64,000 nucleotides of DNA from CAZUSO01 sp964622775 (GCA_964622775.1 CAZUSO010000003.1:61181-125180), one strand, 5' to 3'. Numbered from the stretch's first letter, positions 17,241 to 27,027 are shown. Notes: generated by a model not told the origin, from the letters alone. Numbers and translations: made by a program.

Positions 17241-20045
17241 ATGAAAAACATACTCTTTATTGCTGCGGCAACAGCCACTTCTTTTCTGTCGTATGCTCAA
17301 CCCGGCACGCCTCCACAAACCGGCACGCCGGATAGTACACAGGCTTCAGATGAACAATTGCTGTTGATACAAAACCGTTCTGTACATCCTTATATCGCAA
17401 CTAATTACACACAGCTTTTAGATGGTAATATTTCCGGTTTGCAGGCTACGAATTTCGGTGGACAACCCGGTGCGGCAACCCGGTTTTTGATAAGAGGAGT
17501 CAGCACCGTTTACGGCTCCTCGCAACCCCTTGTTCTTGTGGATGGATTTCCTTATTACGGTAATACCAATGCCCTGAATCCAAGCGATATTGAATCCGTT
17601 ACCATATTGAAGGATGTAAATGACATGATGGACCATCTTGCAAATGCACAAAACGGCATTATTGATATTCGGACGAAAACCGGCCGGCAGTTTCCCGGCT
17701 GGAAATTAACGGTCAATGCCGAAACGGGTATCAGCACTCCGGCATTGCAGAATTATAAAACCGTGAACGAGCGGGAGTATTATGAGCTGAGCTGGGAAGC
17801 TTACCGGAACGAGTTAGCGCAAAACGGTTATTCCTATGAAACAGCGGGACAAATTGCCTCCGGCCTGCTTCCTGCTTATGAACGCGGTGTGGTGGATATG
17901 TTGGGATACAATAGCTATAATGTTCCGGATAACGCACTGATAGATCCCGTCACCGGAAAGCTCAAAGTCCCTGACGGGAAATTGCGTTACCATGACAACT
18001 GGAATGATGCCATGCGGCAAATAGGCATACGTCAGGAGTATAATGTCGGGTTATCCAACTCCGGAAAGGCAGGCAGCTTTTTCTTCTCTACCGGTTATCT
18101 TCGTGAAAGCGGTTATATCCGCCATACTGGTTATCAGCGGCTCCCCCTACGGCTCAACGGAACGCTTCATTATAAAAACTGGCTTAAGGCCGGGCTGCGT
18201 TTGTCCGGAAGTATAGATGAGCAGCGGTATGTACCCAAGGGTGCCTATTCTTCTCAAAACCCCATTTATGTATCCGCTACGATGGCGCCCGTTTACCCGG
18301 TGTATTATTATGACGCAAACGGCGATAAGGTAAAGGACCCGGAAACAGGAGGCTACAAGTATGACTGGGGACATCCCGTAAATTTTCCGGAAAGCAGTAT
18401 GGGTTACCGGTTTAATGCACCGGGCGATAATCCCGTTGGAGATATGGCGCTGGATCAGTATCTCATCCGGAGCAAAAGTTTTTCTGCTATACCTTATCTG
18501 GAAATTACTTTTTTAAAACAGCTCAGCCTGAGTACCGACCTGGTTCGTAATTATGACGACCGGGAAAATGACCGGCAATATAATGCAGCTTACGGATATT
18601 TTGCCCCCGATGGCGGAACCCTGCTTAGCAGTCAAAAACAATATTATTTCAACTGGCGACAAACCCTTACCTGGAAAAAGCAATTGAAGCAGCATGATGT
18701 CCGGTTAATGCTGGGACGTCATGCCCAGGAAATTAAAACGGATATTGATGAACATGGAACAAGCGGTAATTTCACAACAACAGATTTTCATAGTACCGAT
18801 ATCAACCTGCAGTCATCATGGTTCGCAACGGCGCATTACAATTTTGGGACACGGTATTTTCTAAGCGGAGGATATAATCATCATAAAAATTCAAGCTATT
18901 ACATTCCCTTTCAAAACTATTGGACCGTCGGCGCAGCCTGGATAATCAGCAATGAGCCTTTTATGAAACCGCTACCCTGGCTAAGCACGCTGGAGCTGAA
19001 AGGCAGCTATGGCCTGGTCGGTAATAATATGATCGCACTGATATCATCCGGCCCTCCGGTTGCTGCTATCGGCAATGCTGCTCTTACTCCCTCAAAATCG
19101 GCATGTACCGACCTGGGGATACGCTCCGGATTTTTTAATAACCGGCTTGCTTTTTCTATGGACTATTATCACTACCTGACCGATTCCGCGCATTTCTATG
19201 TGCAAACACCCACCAGCGGAGTGAGTAGTATCCTGTTCATGGGTATAAAGAATGAAGGCCTGGAACTACAGTTGGATGCCGTATTGATCAGCCGGAAAAA
19301 ATTCAACTGGACTATGAACGCAAATCTTTCCCTGAACCGCAATACCATCACCCATGTTCCGATAGACAGCCTTCAGCTCGACAGTCATTTTCTGCTGACC
19401 AAAGGCTTGTCCGTTTATGATTTTTATCTTGTGGAAAGCGCCGGCGTTGACCCGGGAAACGGGGATGAGCGCTATTTTTACTATGAAAACGGAAAGAAGC
19501 TGACTACCAATAATTATTCGGAAGCTGTTGAGAAAGGGCGTGCCCTGCAAGGCTCGGCGCTTCCCAAATATTATGGAGGCGTTTCCAATAGTTTCCGGTA
19601 CGGGCATATTGACCTGAGCTTTATGTTTACGTATCGTATCGGAGGAAAATATTATGACCAGGTGTATGAGGAACTGATGACCGCGGCGAGTCCCGGACAG
19701 AATCTCTCTGCCGATATCCTGAACCGCTGGACGCCGGAAAATACCGGCTCGAACCTGCCGCGTGTTGAATGGCTGAATCTGAATATAGGAAACCAGAGCT
19801 CCCGATTTTTGCGAAATGCTTCCTGGCTTAATTTACGAAGTGTATATGCCGGATATACCTTAATGCCGGAGCAGTTGAAACATTTTCATGTAAATTCTCT
19901 GCGGTTTTATATTGCCGCCGATAATTTGTTTTTACTCACTGCTTATCCCGGGATGAATCCCCAGGCTTACATAGACGGAGTGAGTGATTTTGATTATACT
20001 TCCGCCCGCCGGCTTGTTGTGGGATTGAATCTGAGTCTTTTTTAA
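17241..20045 (+). CDS. SusC/RagA-like TonB-dependent receptor lacking the N-terminal regulatory domain
   Basis: 934 residues. The signal peptide MKNILFIAAATATSFLSYAQ is followed by a short Pro/Thr/Gly-rich stretch and almost at once by the plug domain (LLDGNISGLQA, GAATRFLIRGVSTVYGSSQP, LVLVDGFPYYG, IESVTILKDVND). The remainder is a 22-strand-type barrel ending YTSARRLVVGLNLSLF. The usual CarboxypepD_reg domain before the plug is missing, and the plug motif that normally reads like YGARAANGVI is degenerate here (DHLANAQNGIIDIRTKTG). No SusD gene is adjacent, so the receptor is an orphan. Its substrate cannot be inferred. Confidence 0.9.
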   Translation: MKNILFIAAATATSFLSYAQPGTPPQTGTPDSTQASDEQLLLIQNRSVHPYIATNYTQLLDGNISGLQATNFGGQPGAATRFLIRGVSTVYGSSQPLVLVDGFPYYGNTNALNPSDIESVTILKDVNDMMDHLANAQNGIIDIRTKTGRQFPGWKLTVNAETGISTPALQNYKTVNEREYYELSWEAYRNELAQNGYSYETAGQIASGLLPAYERGVVDMLGYNSYNVPDNALIDPVTGKLKVPDGKLRYHDNWNDAMRQIGIRQEYNVGLSNSGKAGSFFFSTGYLRESGYIRHTGYQRLPLRLNGTLHYKNWLKAGLRLSGSIDEQRYVPKGAYSSQNPIYVSATMAPVYPVYYYDANGDKVKDPETGGYKYDWGHPVNFPESSMGYRFNAPGDNPVGDMALDQYLIRSKSFSAIPYLEITFLKQLSLSTDLVRNYDDRENDRQYNAAYGYFAPDGGTLLSSQKQYYFNWRQTLTWKKQLKQHDVRLMLGRHAQEIKTDIDEHGTSGNFTTTDFHSTDINLQSSWFATAHYNFGTRYFLSGGYNHHKNSSYYIPFQNYWTVGAAWIISNEPFMKPLPWLSTLELKGSYGLVGNNMIALISSGPPVAAIGNAALTPSKSACTDLGIRSGFFNNRLAFSMDYYHYLTDSAHFYVQTPTSGVSSILFMGIKNEGLELQLDAVLISRKKFNWTMNANLSLNRNTITHVPIDSLQLDSHFLLTKGLSVYDFYLVESAGVDPGNGDERYFYYENGKKLTTNNYSEAVEKGRALQGSALPKYYGGVSNSFRYGHIDLSFMFTYRIGGKYYDQVYEELMTAASPGQNLSADILNRWTPENTGSNLPRVEWLNLNIGNQSSRFLRNASWLNLRSVYAGYTLMPEQLKHFHVNSLRFYIAADNLFLLTAYPGMNPQAYIDGVSDFDYTSARRLVVGLNLSLF

Positions 20046-20456
20046 AAATTCATTCTTCACGAAGGGCATGATGCTCCCGCCGGTGAAGGGATACTCTTTC
20101 ATATCTCATCCTGTTTTATACCGCTCACCGGATAAATATGATGTCATCGAAAGTTCTCGTGTGCGCCTGTTCAATGAGTTTCCGTGCACAAAATCCAGAA
20201 CTCCTGACCTTTCACGGTTTCGGATTGCGGTAGTTTCGGAGAACGTACATCCTGCGCCGCGGATGCCTTCAGCCATCACCCATAAAATTTTCGATGGGGG
20301 AGCACACATGGCATAAAGGTTTTTCCCGCAAGGATGCGGATCTTTAATTCCGGACTTGATGGACCTCTCGCAAGAATATCTTCATGTTGCCGTTTCAACC
20401 ACAATGAACCTTTCGGAGCGTCCATAATAAGAACAAACCTGTCAAAGGTTTCGTGC
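20046..20456. other. Intergenic region, no gene recognised
   Basis: About 400 bases between the SusC-like gene and a transposase relic. It contains a small hairpin (CCCAT at 20279 pairing with ATGGG at 20294) but no reading frame with recognisable content. A minus-strand frame across 20276-20560 has no family signature. The stretch may be further decayed mobile-element DNA. Confidence 0.4.
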
Positions 20457-20640
20457 AAAAAGCTTTCATTGTCCGTTTGAAGGAGGGAGCGGTTTGGATG
20501 AAAACCGGATAACCGATGTTTATCCCGAAGCCATATCGGTGTTGGATTTTTACCATGCAAGTGAATATCTGTACGATTTCGCCAAGCCTGAATTTAAGAA
20601 TGTTTTTGCGAAAAAGCAAGATTTTTTCCGGATAAAACGC
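20457..20640 (+). pseudogene. Transposase relic (ISKra4-like)
   Basis: The frame from 20494 reads DENRITDVYPEAISVLDFYH then ASEYLYDFAKPEF. This is the DGA...YPEAIxxLDFYHAxEyL region of ISKra4-type DDE transposases. Just upstream, in another frame, KEGAVWM continues the expected preceding strand, so at least one frameshift separates the two pieces. The rest of the transposase and both ends of an IS are not seen. The relic abuts the 3' end of the convergent cystathionine beta-synthase gene. The family name is from motif memory and should be taken as probable. Confidence 0.6.
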
Positions 20641-20644
20641 GGCC

Positions 20645-22021
20645 TTATTGATACAAACCACTCAGTACGTCATATTGAGTGAGGATATGATAGTCGCCGG
20701 CCACTTCATCCTTAATCAATACCGCACCTGGTTTTTCTTTACCCATATATTGCTGTAGTTGCTTGAGGGGAATGCCGGGATCAACAACCGGAAGGGAAGA
20801 CTCCATGACGTTTTCAATGGTTCCGTTTTTGATTCCAGTATCATCCATCAACCGCTTAAACAACCCGTTCTGAGATACGCAACCGACAGGATTACCGGCT
20901 TCCATTACCGGAATCTGTTCAATATCATATTGCTCCATCAGCTGTAGTGCTTCCTGAACGGTTTGTTCTTTGGTTAGCGTTATCAGCCTGCGTTTGCCCA
21001 GTCCGCTAAGGAGATCCTGTACGGTTTTCAATTCTAAGAAACCGCGGCTCAACATCCATTCGTCATTGTAAATCTTTCCCACATAACGGCTGCCATGGTC
21101 ATGGAAAATGACTACAACCAGATCGTCTTCTTTCAACCGGGATTTCAGTTGTCTTAGCCCGGCCAGTGCCGAGCCGGCTGAATAGCCTACAAAGATACCT
21201 TCTTCCTTAGTGATGCGGCGCGCCATCAATGCACCGTCTTTGTCGGTTACCTGCTCAAAATAATCTACGCAATCTTTGTTGTAGTTAGCCGGCAGGAAAT
21301 CTTCACCGATGCCTTCCGTAATATAGGGATGCACGAAGCTCATATCCAACTCCCCCGTTCTGAACCAGTTAGTCAGCAGAGAGCCATAGCTGTCAATAGC
21401 CCAGACCTGTATGCCGGGATTTTTTTCTTTCAGGAATTTCCCCGTGCCGGTTACGGTACCTCCCGTTCCTGAGGCCACAACTAAATGGGATATCTTCCCT
21501 TCGGTCTGCTCCCATATCTCCGGACCGGTTTGCTCGTAATGTGCCAGACGGTTTGCTAAATTATCGTATTGATTCACATACCAGCTATTGGGAATTTGCT
21601 GAGCTAATCGTTTTGATACGGAATAGTAAGAACGGGGGTCTTCCGGTTCTACATTTGTCGGGCAAACAATCACCTCGGCTCCGAGTGCTTTGAGAATGTC
21701 CACCTTTTCTTTGGATTGTTTATCCGTAGTGGTGAAGATGCATTGATACCCTTTTTGAATGGCTGCTAAAGCCAGGCCCATCCCGGTATTACCGCTGGTA
21801 CCTTCTATAATGGTGCCGCCGGGTTTAATTTTCCCTTCCTGCTCGGCTGTTTCCAGCATTTTTACAGCCATACGGTCTTTGATGCTGTTGCCGGGATTGA
21901 AAAACTCCACCTTTGCATAAACAGGGCAAGGCAGATCGCTTACGGTTTTATGGAGTTTGATTAAAGGTGTGTTCCCAATTGTGGAAAGGACGTTGTCATA
22001 TACTTTTTTGGCTGGAGTCAT
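20645..22021 (-). CDS. cbs: Cystathionine beta-synthase with CBS domain pair
   Basis: 458 residues. A PLP-dependent beta-replacement enzyme that condenses serine with homocysteine, or a close cysteine synthase relative. The PLP lysine is in NPGNSIKDRMA, the phosphate loop is GTSGNTGMGLALAA, and the later GTGGTVTGTGKFLKE and GYSAGSALAG are also conserved. From about residue 335 two CBS domains follow (LITLTKEQTVQEALQLMEQY; NVMESSLPVVDPGIPLKQL), which in the family bind adenosyl ligands and regulate activity. The start at 22021 (MTPAKKVYDNVLSTIGNTP) matches the family; a longer frame adds a spurious hydrophobic leader. Confidence 0.92.
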   Translation of the reverse strand: MTPAKKVYDNVLSTIGNTPLIKLHKTVSDLPCPVYAKVEFFNPGNSIKDRMAVKMLETAEQEGKIKPGGTIIEGTSGNTGMGLALAAIQKGYQCIFTTTDKQSKEKVDILKALGAEVIVCPTNVEPEDPRSYYSVSKRLAQQIPNSWYVNQYDNLANRLAHYEQTGPEIWEQTEGKISHLVVASGTGGTVTGTGKFLKEKNPGIQVWAIDSYGSLLTNWFRTGELDMSFVHPYITEGIGEDFLPANYNKDCVDYFEQVTDKDGALMARRITKEEGIFVGYSAGSALAGLRQLKSRLKEDDLVVVIFHDHGSRYVGKIYNDEWMLSRGFLELKTVQDLLSGLGKRRLITLTKEQTVQEALQLMEQYDIEQIPVMEAGNPVGCVSQNGLFKRLMDDTGIKNGTIENVMESSLPVVDPGIPLKQLQQYMGKEKPGAVLIKDEVAGDYHILTQYDVLSGLYQ

Positions 22022-22411
22022 TACTGTAATAATATGATTAAGCTGCGAAAATACGAAAACCGAAACGTAACCCGAAAACAGGAATGGCAATGGATGTCAA
22101 TTACGAATTGTCCATTATGAATTATCAACTCATTGCTTGTTCGTGATGATAGCGCAAAGCAGCCTGAACAGCGCGTTGGAAGGCACGTTTCTGTTATAAT
22201 TCTCTTTCCTTGCGCGTCATTTCGACCAAAGAAATTCCAAATTGCGAAACAATTTGATTAGAATTTCTGCATGGAGCAATCTCTGATTGCGTTTGGAATG
22301 GTGTCTCCTTTCATGTCGCCACTTTACAACCCGCCCGGGAGAATTGACATCATATTCTTTACCGTGGAGGGTGCCTCACCCATCATAATGGTCAGGCAGG
22401 TATGTATTTCT
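22022..22411. other. Intergenic region with short repeat, no gene
   Basis: 390 bases between the cystathionine beta-synthase start and the TlpA-like stop, both on the minus strand. It holds a TTACGAATTGTC-type repeat (22095-22128) and a degenerate string near 22214 (GCGTCATTTCGACCAAAG) of the kind seen in dispersed Bacteroidota repeats. A plus-strand frame overlapping the TlpA-like gene is a shadow. Confidence 0.5.
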
Positions 22412-23545
22412 TCAGGGCAACTCGTGTTCCAGAAACTCAGACAGTTCATCTCCCAACAGGTTTTTGGCAATGATATTCCCTTTGGGGTCTATCAGAAAAT
22501 TAGCGGGAATGGATCGGATCCTGTATTGGACAGCGGCTGCAGATTGCCATTTTTGAAGATCACTTACTTGTGCCCAACTCAACCGATCGTCTTTAACCGC
22601 TTTAACCCAGTCGTCCTTATTCACATCTAAGGATACGCTGAGGATAGTAAAATTGCGGTTTTTGAACTGATTATAAGTCGAAACCAGGTAGATGTTTTCT
22701 CCGCGGCAGGGCGGACACCATGAGGCCCAGAAATCAACCAGGACATATTTATTCTTATAATCGGCGAGGGATACCGGCTCGTTGTCAGGGTCATTGAGGG
22801 TAAAATCGGGAGCGGTATCCCCAATCTGCGGTCCCTGGGGTTTGGCTGCCTCAGCATTCTGCTTGTTTTGCAGCAGCCCCGAAAATTCCACAGCCAGATC
22901 CTGATGATGAAAACGTTCCGGAAGCTCAGCGGCTAATTTTTTGAAATATTCCGCATCATCTATCGGATCGAGATAGATGGAGGTAATATAAAATACCAGT
23001 GGCATACTTTTACTAGTGTCCGCAAATCTTTTTACATAATCGGTCATCTTTTGCTGTTGCGCATCGCCTCTGCGTTGTACTTCGAGTTTGACGCTGTCGT
23101 TTCCGTTATGAAATGCCAGACTGTCCATGACCATTTTCAGAGCATTCAGGTCATTGTTTAATGCTTCATATCCCCTCGTGAATTGTTGCAAACTTGAAGT
23201 AGCAGTAGAATGGGTAATAGAAAAGTGCTCTAAGTTGTTCCAGTTACCTTTGATAATTATCTTTTCATTGTCAACAATAATAGGCAAAGGCATATTATTG
23301 ACACTGATGGTGTATAGTGTGGGGGTTATCTCATCATATTCGCCCCGTAATAGAAAACTGCCGTCTGGTCTGGATACCGCTGTGTCAATAGCCGTTACAT
23401 CACTTACACCCCTCTTCTCAAGGATAAGCTGCTGTTGCGGCATTCCAGTAAAAATTCCTTCTATTTCAAAATATTTTTTATTCTCTTTGCAGCTTAAACC
23501 ACCTAAAGAAAACAAAAGAAAATACAGTATAAAATTTTTAATCAT
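22412..23545 (-). CDS. DUF4369/TlpA-like thiol-disulfide lipoprotein
   Basis: 377 residues from the ATG at 23545. A lipoprotein signal (FLLFSLGGLSC, Cys at about 19) is followed by a DUF4369-type beta domain (KYFEIEGIFTGMPQQQLIL ... DGSFLLRGEYDEITPTLYTI, about 27-120), a helical middle, and a C-terminal AhpC/TSA-thioredoxin domain (IGDTAPDFTLNDPDNEPVSL, VDFWASWCPPCRGEN, about 245-377) with the redox motif WCPPC. Such periplasmic proteins reduce disulfides, for instance in cytochrome maturation or stress defence; Bacteroidota have many copies. Divergent from the dehydrogenase gene at 23736. Confidence 0.92.
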   Translation of the reverse strand: MIKNFILYFLLFSLGGLSCKENKKYFEIEGIFTGMPQQQLILEKRGVSDVTAIDTAVSRPDGSFLLRGEYDEITPTLYTISVNNMPLPIIVDNEKIIIKGNWNNLEHFSITHSTATSSLQQFTRGYEALNNDLNALKMVMDSLAFHNGNDSVKLEVQRRGDAQQQKMTDYVKRFADTSKSMPLVFYITSIYLDPIDDAEYFKKLAAELPERFHHQDLAVEFSGLLQNKQNAEAAKPQGPQIGDTAPDFTLNDPDNEPVSLADYKNKYVLVDFWASWCPPCRGENIYLVSTYNQFKNRNFTILSVSLDVNKDDWVKAVKDDRLSWAQVSDLQKWQSAAAVQYRIRSIPANFLIDPKGNIIAKNLLGDELSEFLEHELP

Positions 23546-23735
23546 CCTAATCAAAAATTAATTCAATGGCAATAGTACCGCCGCACGGTAACAAAGATAG
23601 AGGGTTTGCTTTTTCAGGAGATATAAATGATTGCTAAAATGAGGGATTGGAGGTGTTTTTCACAATAATCTAAATGAGACAGAATATGACCTGTCTGAAT
23701 TTTAATAACAGCCATATACAGAATCAGAATATCAA

Positions 23736-24827
23736 ATGGACCAACAGATTATTAGTTATGAGTCTCTAAGAAATTATGCTCAGCAGGTGTTCCAAATAAT
23801 GGGATGCTCTGATCAGGATGCAGCTCTTGCCGCCTCGGTATTGCTGGCTGCCGACCTTAGAGGAATAGACAGTCACGGCATAGCGCGTCTGACCGGTTAC
23901 GTTCGTCTCTGGCAAACAAACAGGGTTCGGGTAAAGCCGGACATTAAGATTGTGCATGAAACGCCTTCAACCGCAACGGTGAATGGTGATTCCGGATTGG
24001 GGCTGATAGTAGCGCCATACAGTATGCATTTGGCTATTGAAAAAGCCCGTCAGTGCGGAACGGGGTGGGTAAGCGTCTGCAACAGCAATCACTTTGGTAT
24101 TGCCGGTCAACATGCCATGATGGCGCTCCCCGAAGATATGATCGGTATTGCCATGACGAATGCCAGCGCCCTGGTAGCGCCCACATTCTCGGTCGAAAGA
24201 ATGTTGGGAACCAACCCTATTGCTGTTGCAATCCCGGCCGGAACTGAACCGCCGTTCGTGGCTGACATGGCCACAACAACTGCTTCCAATGGTAAGCTGG
24301 AGATTTTGCAACGCATGCAAACATCCGCTCCGTCGGGCTGGGTGCAGGATGCCGAAGGTAATGGCTCTACCGATGCAGCAGTCTTAAAACAAGGCGGCGC
24401 CATGCTGCCTTTGGGCGGCGACCGTGAACACGGCAGTCATAAGGGCTATGCCTTAGGCAGCATTGTGGATATCTTTTCGGCAGTATTGAGCGGGGCATCT
24501 TATGGACCCTGGGCGCCACCTTTCCCGGCTTATGTGCCGATGCCGCAGGATATGCCCGGTCAGGGACTGGGACATTTTTTCGGCGCTATGCGCATTGATG
24601 CATTCCGCAGCGCGGATGAATTTAAAGAAAACATGGATCATTGGTTGCGGCGTTTCCGTAACGCCCGTCCGGTGGCCGGCCAGGAGAAAGTTATGGTTCC
24701 CGGTGATCCGGAAAGGGAAACGGAAGCTTATCGTAAAGTCTACGGTATCCCGCTGATCCGTTCGGTGGTGGAAGACCTGAAAACATTATCGGAACAATTG
24801 CAGATTGCACAGGATATCTTTAAATGA
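23736..24827 (+). CDS. Malate/L-lactate-type dehydrogenase (Ldh/YlbC family)
   Basis: 363 residues of the non-Rossmann NAD(P)-dependent oxidoreductase family that includes ureidoglycolate and sulfolactate dehydrogenases. Motifs visible are ADLRGIDSHGIARL near the N-terminus, VSVCNSNHFGIAGQHAMMAL (active-site region), GTNPIAVAIPAG and DREHGSHKGYALGSIVDIFS. The exact 2-hydroxyacid substrate cannot be decided. folP follows 45 bp later but has its own -7 box. The start at 23736 matches the family N-terminus. Confidence 0.88.
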   Translation: MDQQIISYESLRNYAQQVFQIMGCSDQDAALAASVLLAADLRGIDSHGIARLTGYVRLWQTNRVRVKPDIKIVHETPSTATVNGDSGLGLIVAPYSMHLAIEKARQCGTGWVSVCNSNHFGIAGQHAMMALPEDMIGIAMTNASALVAPTFSVERMLGTNPIAVAIPAGTEPPFVADMATTTASNGKLEILQRMQTSAPSGWVQDAEGNGSTDAAVLKQGGAMLPLGGDREHGSHKGYALGSIVDIFSAVLSGASYGPWAPPFPAYVPMPQDMPGQGLGHFFGAMRIDAFRSADEFKENMDHWLRRFRNARPVAGQEKVMVPGDPERETEAYRKVYGIPLIRSVVEDLKTLSEQLQIAQDIFK

Positions 24828-24849
24828 CCGTGTATTCCGCCGGCTAATT

Positions 24850-24857
24850 TACTTTTG
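24850..24857 (+). promoter_or_regulatory. Bacteroidota -7 box of folP
   Basis: TACTTTTG, a perfect TAnnTTTG, 15 bases before the folP ATG at 24873. No clear -33 TTTG is seen, because that position falls in the end of the dehydrogenase gene. Confidence 0.45.
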
Positions 24858-24872
24858 AGACAACATCATACC

Positions 24873-25715
24873 ATGCAAAAAACATTTGAACTCAACTGCA
24901 AAGGAAGGTTATGGAGCCTGCATCGCCCGGTGGCCATGGGAATCATTAACGCCACACCGGATTCCTTTTACACACAGAACAACTATGTAACCGTATCCGA
25001 CAAATACCGACTGGCGGTGCGAATGATTGAAGAAGGCGTTACCATATTGGATATCGGGGGCATGAGTACGCGACCGGGGGCGGAAGAAATTGCTGTTGAG
25101 GAAGAATTAAGACGGGTATTGCCGCTAATCAAAAAGATCAGGAAAGAATACCCGGAGATACTGGTTTCTGTGGATACCTATCGCAGTATAGTAGCTGCAG
25201 AAGCCGTAGCTGCCGGTGCGGATATGGTTAATGATATTAGTGCGGGAAGTATGGATGCGGAGATGGCAACTGTTGTAGCCGGTCTTCGGGTTCCTTTTAT
25301 TGCGATGCATATGCAGGGCACACCTCAAACGATGCAGCAGAACCCGGTTTATGGATCGGTATCTCTGGAAATCATGGATTATTTTATTCAAAAAATTACC
25401 ATGCTGGAATCCGCCGGGATCCGCGATTTGATTATTGATCCGGGATTCGGGTTTGGAAAATCACTGGAGCACAATTACCAGCTTCTTGGAAAACTGCATA
25501 CACTTGGTATTCTGGACAGGCCGCTGATGGCGGGCATATCCAGGAAGTCCATGCTTTACGGGCTGCTGCAAACGACTCCGGAAGCTGCACTGGATGCCAC
25601 GACTGCCGCGAATATATTGCTCCTGATGCAGGGCGTTTCCATCCTGCGGGTACACGATGTGAAAGAGGCGGTGACCTGTATAAAGCTCTATGAATATTAT
25701 TATGGTCTTTTATAA
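24873..25715 (+). CDS. folP: Dihydropteroate synthase
   Basis: 280 residues. Joins p-aminobenzoate to dihydropterin pyrophosphate in folate synthesis; target of sulfonamides. A TIM barrel with MGIINATPDSFYTQNNY (loop 1), ILDIGGMSTRPGAEEI (loop 2), VSVDTYRS, VNDISAGSMDAEM, PFIAMHMQGTPQTMQ, IIDPGFGFGKSLEHN and PLMAGISRKSM; all expected motifs are in order. The start at 24873 is favoured over an upstream in-frame codon because of the -7 box and the family N-terminus. It complements pabB at 27.0-28.3 kb in the same pathway, though on the other strand. Confidence 0.96.
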   Translation: MQKTFELNCKGRLWSLHRPVAMGIINATPDSFYTQNNYVTVSDKYRLAVRMIEEGVTILDIGGMSTRPGAEEIAVEEELRRVLPLIKKIRKEYPEILVSVDTYRSIVAAEAVAAGADMVNDISAGSMDAEMATVVAGLRVPFIAMHMQGTPQTMQQNPVYGSVSLEIMDYFIQKITMLESAGIRDLIIDPGFGFGKSLEHNYQLLGKLHTLGILDRPLMAGISRKSMLYGLLQTTPEAALDATTAANILLLMQGVSILRVHDVKEAVTCIKLYEYYYGLL

Positions 25716-26070
25716 TTGAAAGTTGAATTCAGGGAGCATTGAAAATGGAGACAGTGATGATGGCTACTTGTGTGCGTATGGAATTTGTAATTAACAATCC
25801 ATAATCACCATTGATTGCAATGACAATTTTACTGTAGGCTCATCTTTTGTCATCATTTCCAAAGAGTAAATAAAAATTGGAAGTTATCGATAATCATGCT
25901 GATAATTAATTGCTCACAAAAAGGTAAAATGCTATAATGCTAATATCATCTCCATTGCGGATAATTTTTTTATTACCATAACCCAACAAATCGGAATCTA
26001 TCCTCGTCTAACTATATCAACAGGTTTTATTGTGTTTTAGTGGAAATTTAGAAAATGCTTTAGTTTTATT
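25716..26070. other. AT-rich intergenic region, no gene
   Basis: About 350 bases after folP with no reading frame, RNA gene or strong hairpin that I can recognise. The promoter at 26071-26099 closes it. Confidence 0.5.
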
Positions 26071-26099
26071 TTTGACTTGCACAGAAACCCTTATTTTTG
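26071..26099 (+). promoter_or_regulatory. Candidate promoter of the sigma factor gene
   Basis: TTTG at 26071-26074, a 17-base spacer and TATTTTTG at 26092-26099. The spacer is a little short of the usual 19-21. It implies a leader of about 115 bases before the ATG at 26222. Confidence 0.5.
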
Positions 26100-26221
26100 C
26101 CCACTTTTAAAACCAAACGCATATAGGATTAGCCTCTACATTTTAATTTAACGTTGTCTGCGCTTTCGTTCAGAAAGTAAACACGGTTAATTACATGGTT
26201 AAAACAAACTGTAGCGCCTAT

Positions 26222-26812
26222 ATGTCAATTCAGGAGAAACAACTCACCGATCAGGCTTTGGTACAATTATTCCTGCAAGGCCGGGAACAGGCTATTGCCG
26301 AACTGATTTACCGGTACAAGGACAATGTGTATGTGTCCATCTATATGATGGTGAAGGACAAATATACAGCCGAGGATCTGTTTCAGGATACCTTTCTGAA
26401 AATCGTGACCAATATCCGGGCAGGGAAATATTCCGAGCAGGGAAAATTTTTGCCATGGGCCTTGCGGATTGCGCATAATCTGTGCATTGATTATTTCAGA
26501 AAGGTGAAGCAGAATGTGAAAATCACCCTGCCGGACGGCAGCGATATCTTTAGCCTTATACCGGCTTCTTCCCGCGATAATGCAGAAGCCCGGATGATTC
26601 GCCGGCAAACCGAATCCTGTGTGGAACAACTGATTCATCTTCTCCCTGTAGAGCAACGGGAGGTATTAATCATGCGCATATACGGCGAAATGAGCTTTAA
26701 GCAAATTGCACAAATCACAGGCGTAAGCATCAATACATCCTTAGGCAGGATGCGTTATGCCCTCATTAATCTCCGTAAGATTATTGAAGAAAAGAAATTA
26801 GCGCTTAGGTGA
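26222..26812 (+). CDS. RNA polymerase sigma-70 family factor (ECF-like)
   Basis: 196 residues from the ATG at 26222, or 205 from an in-frame ATG at 26195; related proteins begin near the second one (MSIQEKQLTDQALVQLFLQG). Region 2 spans about 15-90 (ELIYRYKDNVYVSIYMMV, AEDLFQDTFLKIV, FLPWALRIAHNLCIDYFR), and region 4 about 135-190, with the helix-turn-helix MSFKQIAQITGVSINTSLGR. No anti-sigma gene is adjacent; the following gene is convergent. Control is therefore not evident from context. Assignment to the two-domain sigma family is firm. Confidence 0.92.
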   Translation: MSIQEKQLTDQALVQLFLQGREQAIAELIYRYKDNVYVSIYMMVKDKYTAEDLFQDTFLKIVTNIRAGKYSEQGKFLPWALRIAHNLCIDYFRKVKQNVKITLPDGSDIFSLIPASSRDNAEARMIRRQTESCVEQLIHLLPVEQREVLIMRIYGEMSFKQIAQITGVSINTSLGRMRYALINLRKIIEEKKLALR

Positions 26813-26981
26813 GGATTTTGTTAATGGCAGGTTGAGAATGGAGAATAGGGGGGCAATTCAGCGAGACAACCTTCATGCCGATCCAAAATCAACATGTTGG
26901 CAAACCTGCTTTCCAAATTATCAGCTCCTGCCGGCGCGTGAATCCGTGCAATTAGAATACAAGACTAACAGGCATAAAACT

Positions 26982-27010
26982 GTCGTTATTGCGAAGAACG
27001 AAGCAATCTC
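26982..27010. repeat. CGAAGCAATCTC-type intergenic repeat
   Basis: GTCGTTATTGCGAAGAACG followed by AAGCAATCTC. Strings of this form are common dispersed intergenic repeats in many bacterial genomes. It lies between the convergent sigma factor and pabB genes; the same gap (26813-27027) shows no gene. Confidence 0.45.
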
Positions 27011-27027
27011 AAAAACAGCAATCATAA

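Noticed and set aside
20276..20560. Minus-strand frame downstream of the SusC-like gene
   Set aside because: No family resemblance, and it runs across the transposase relic, whose reading is on the plus strand.
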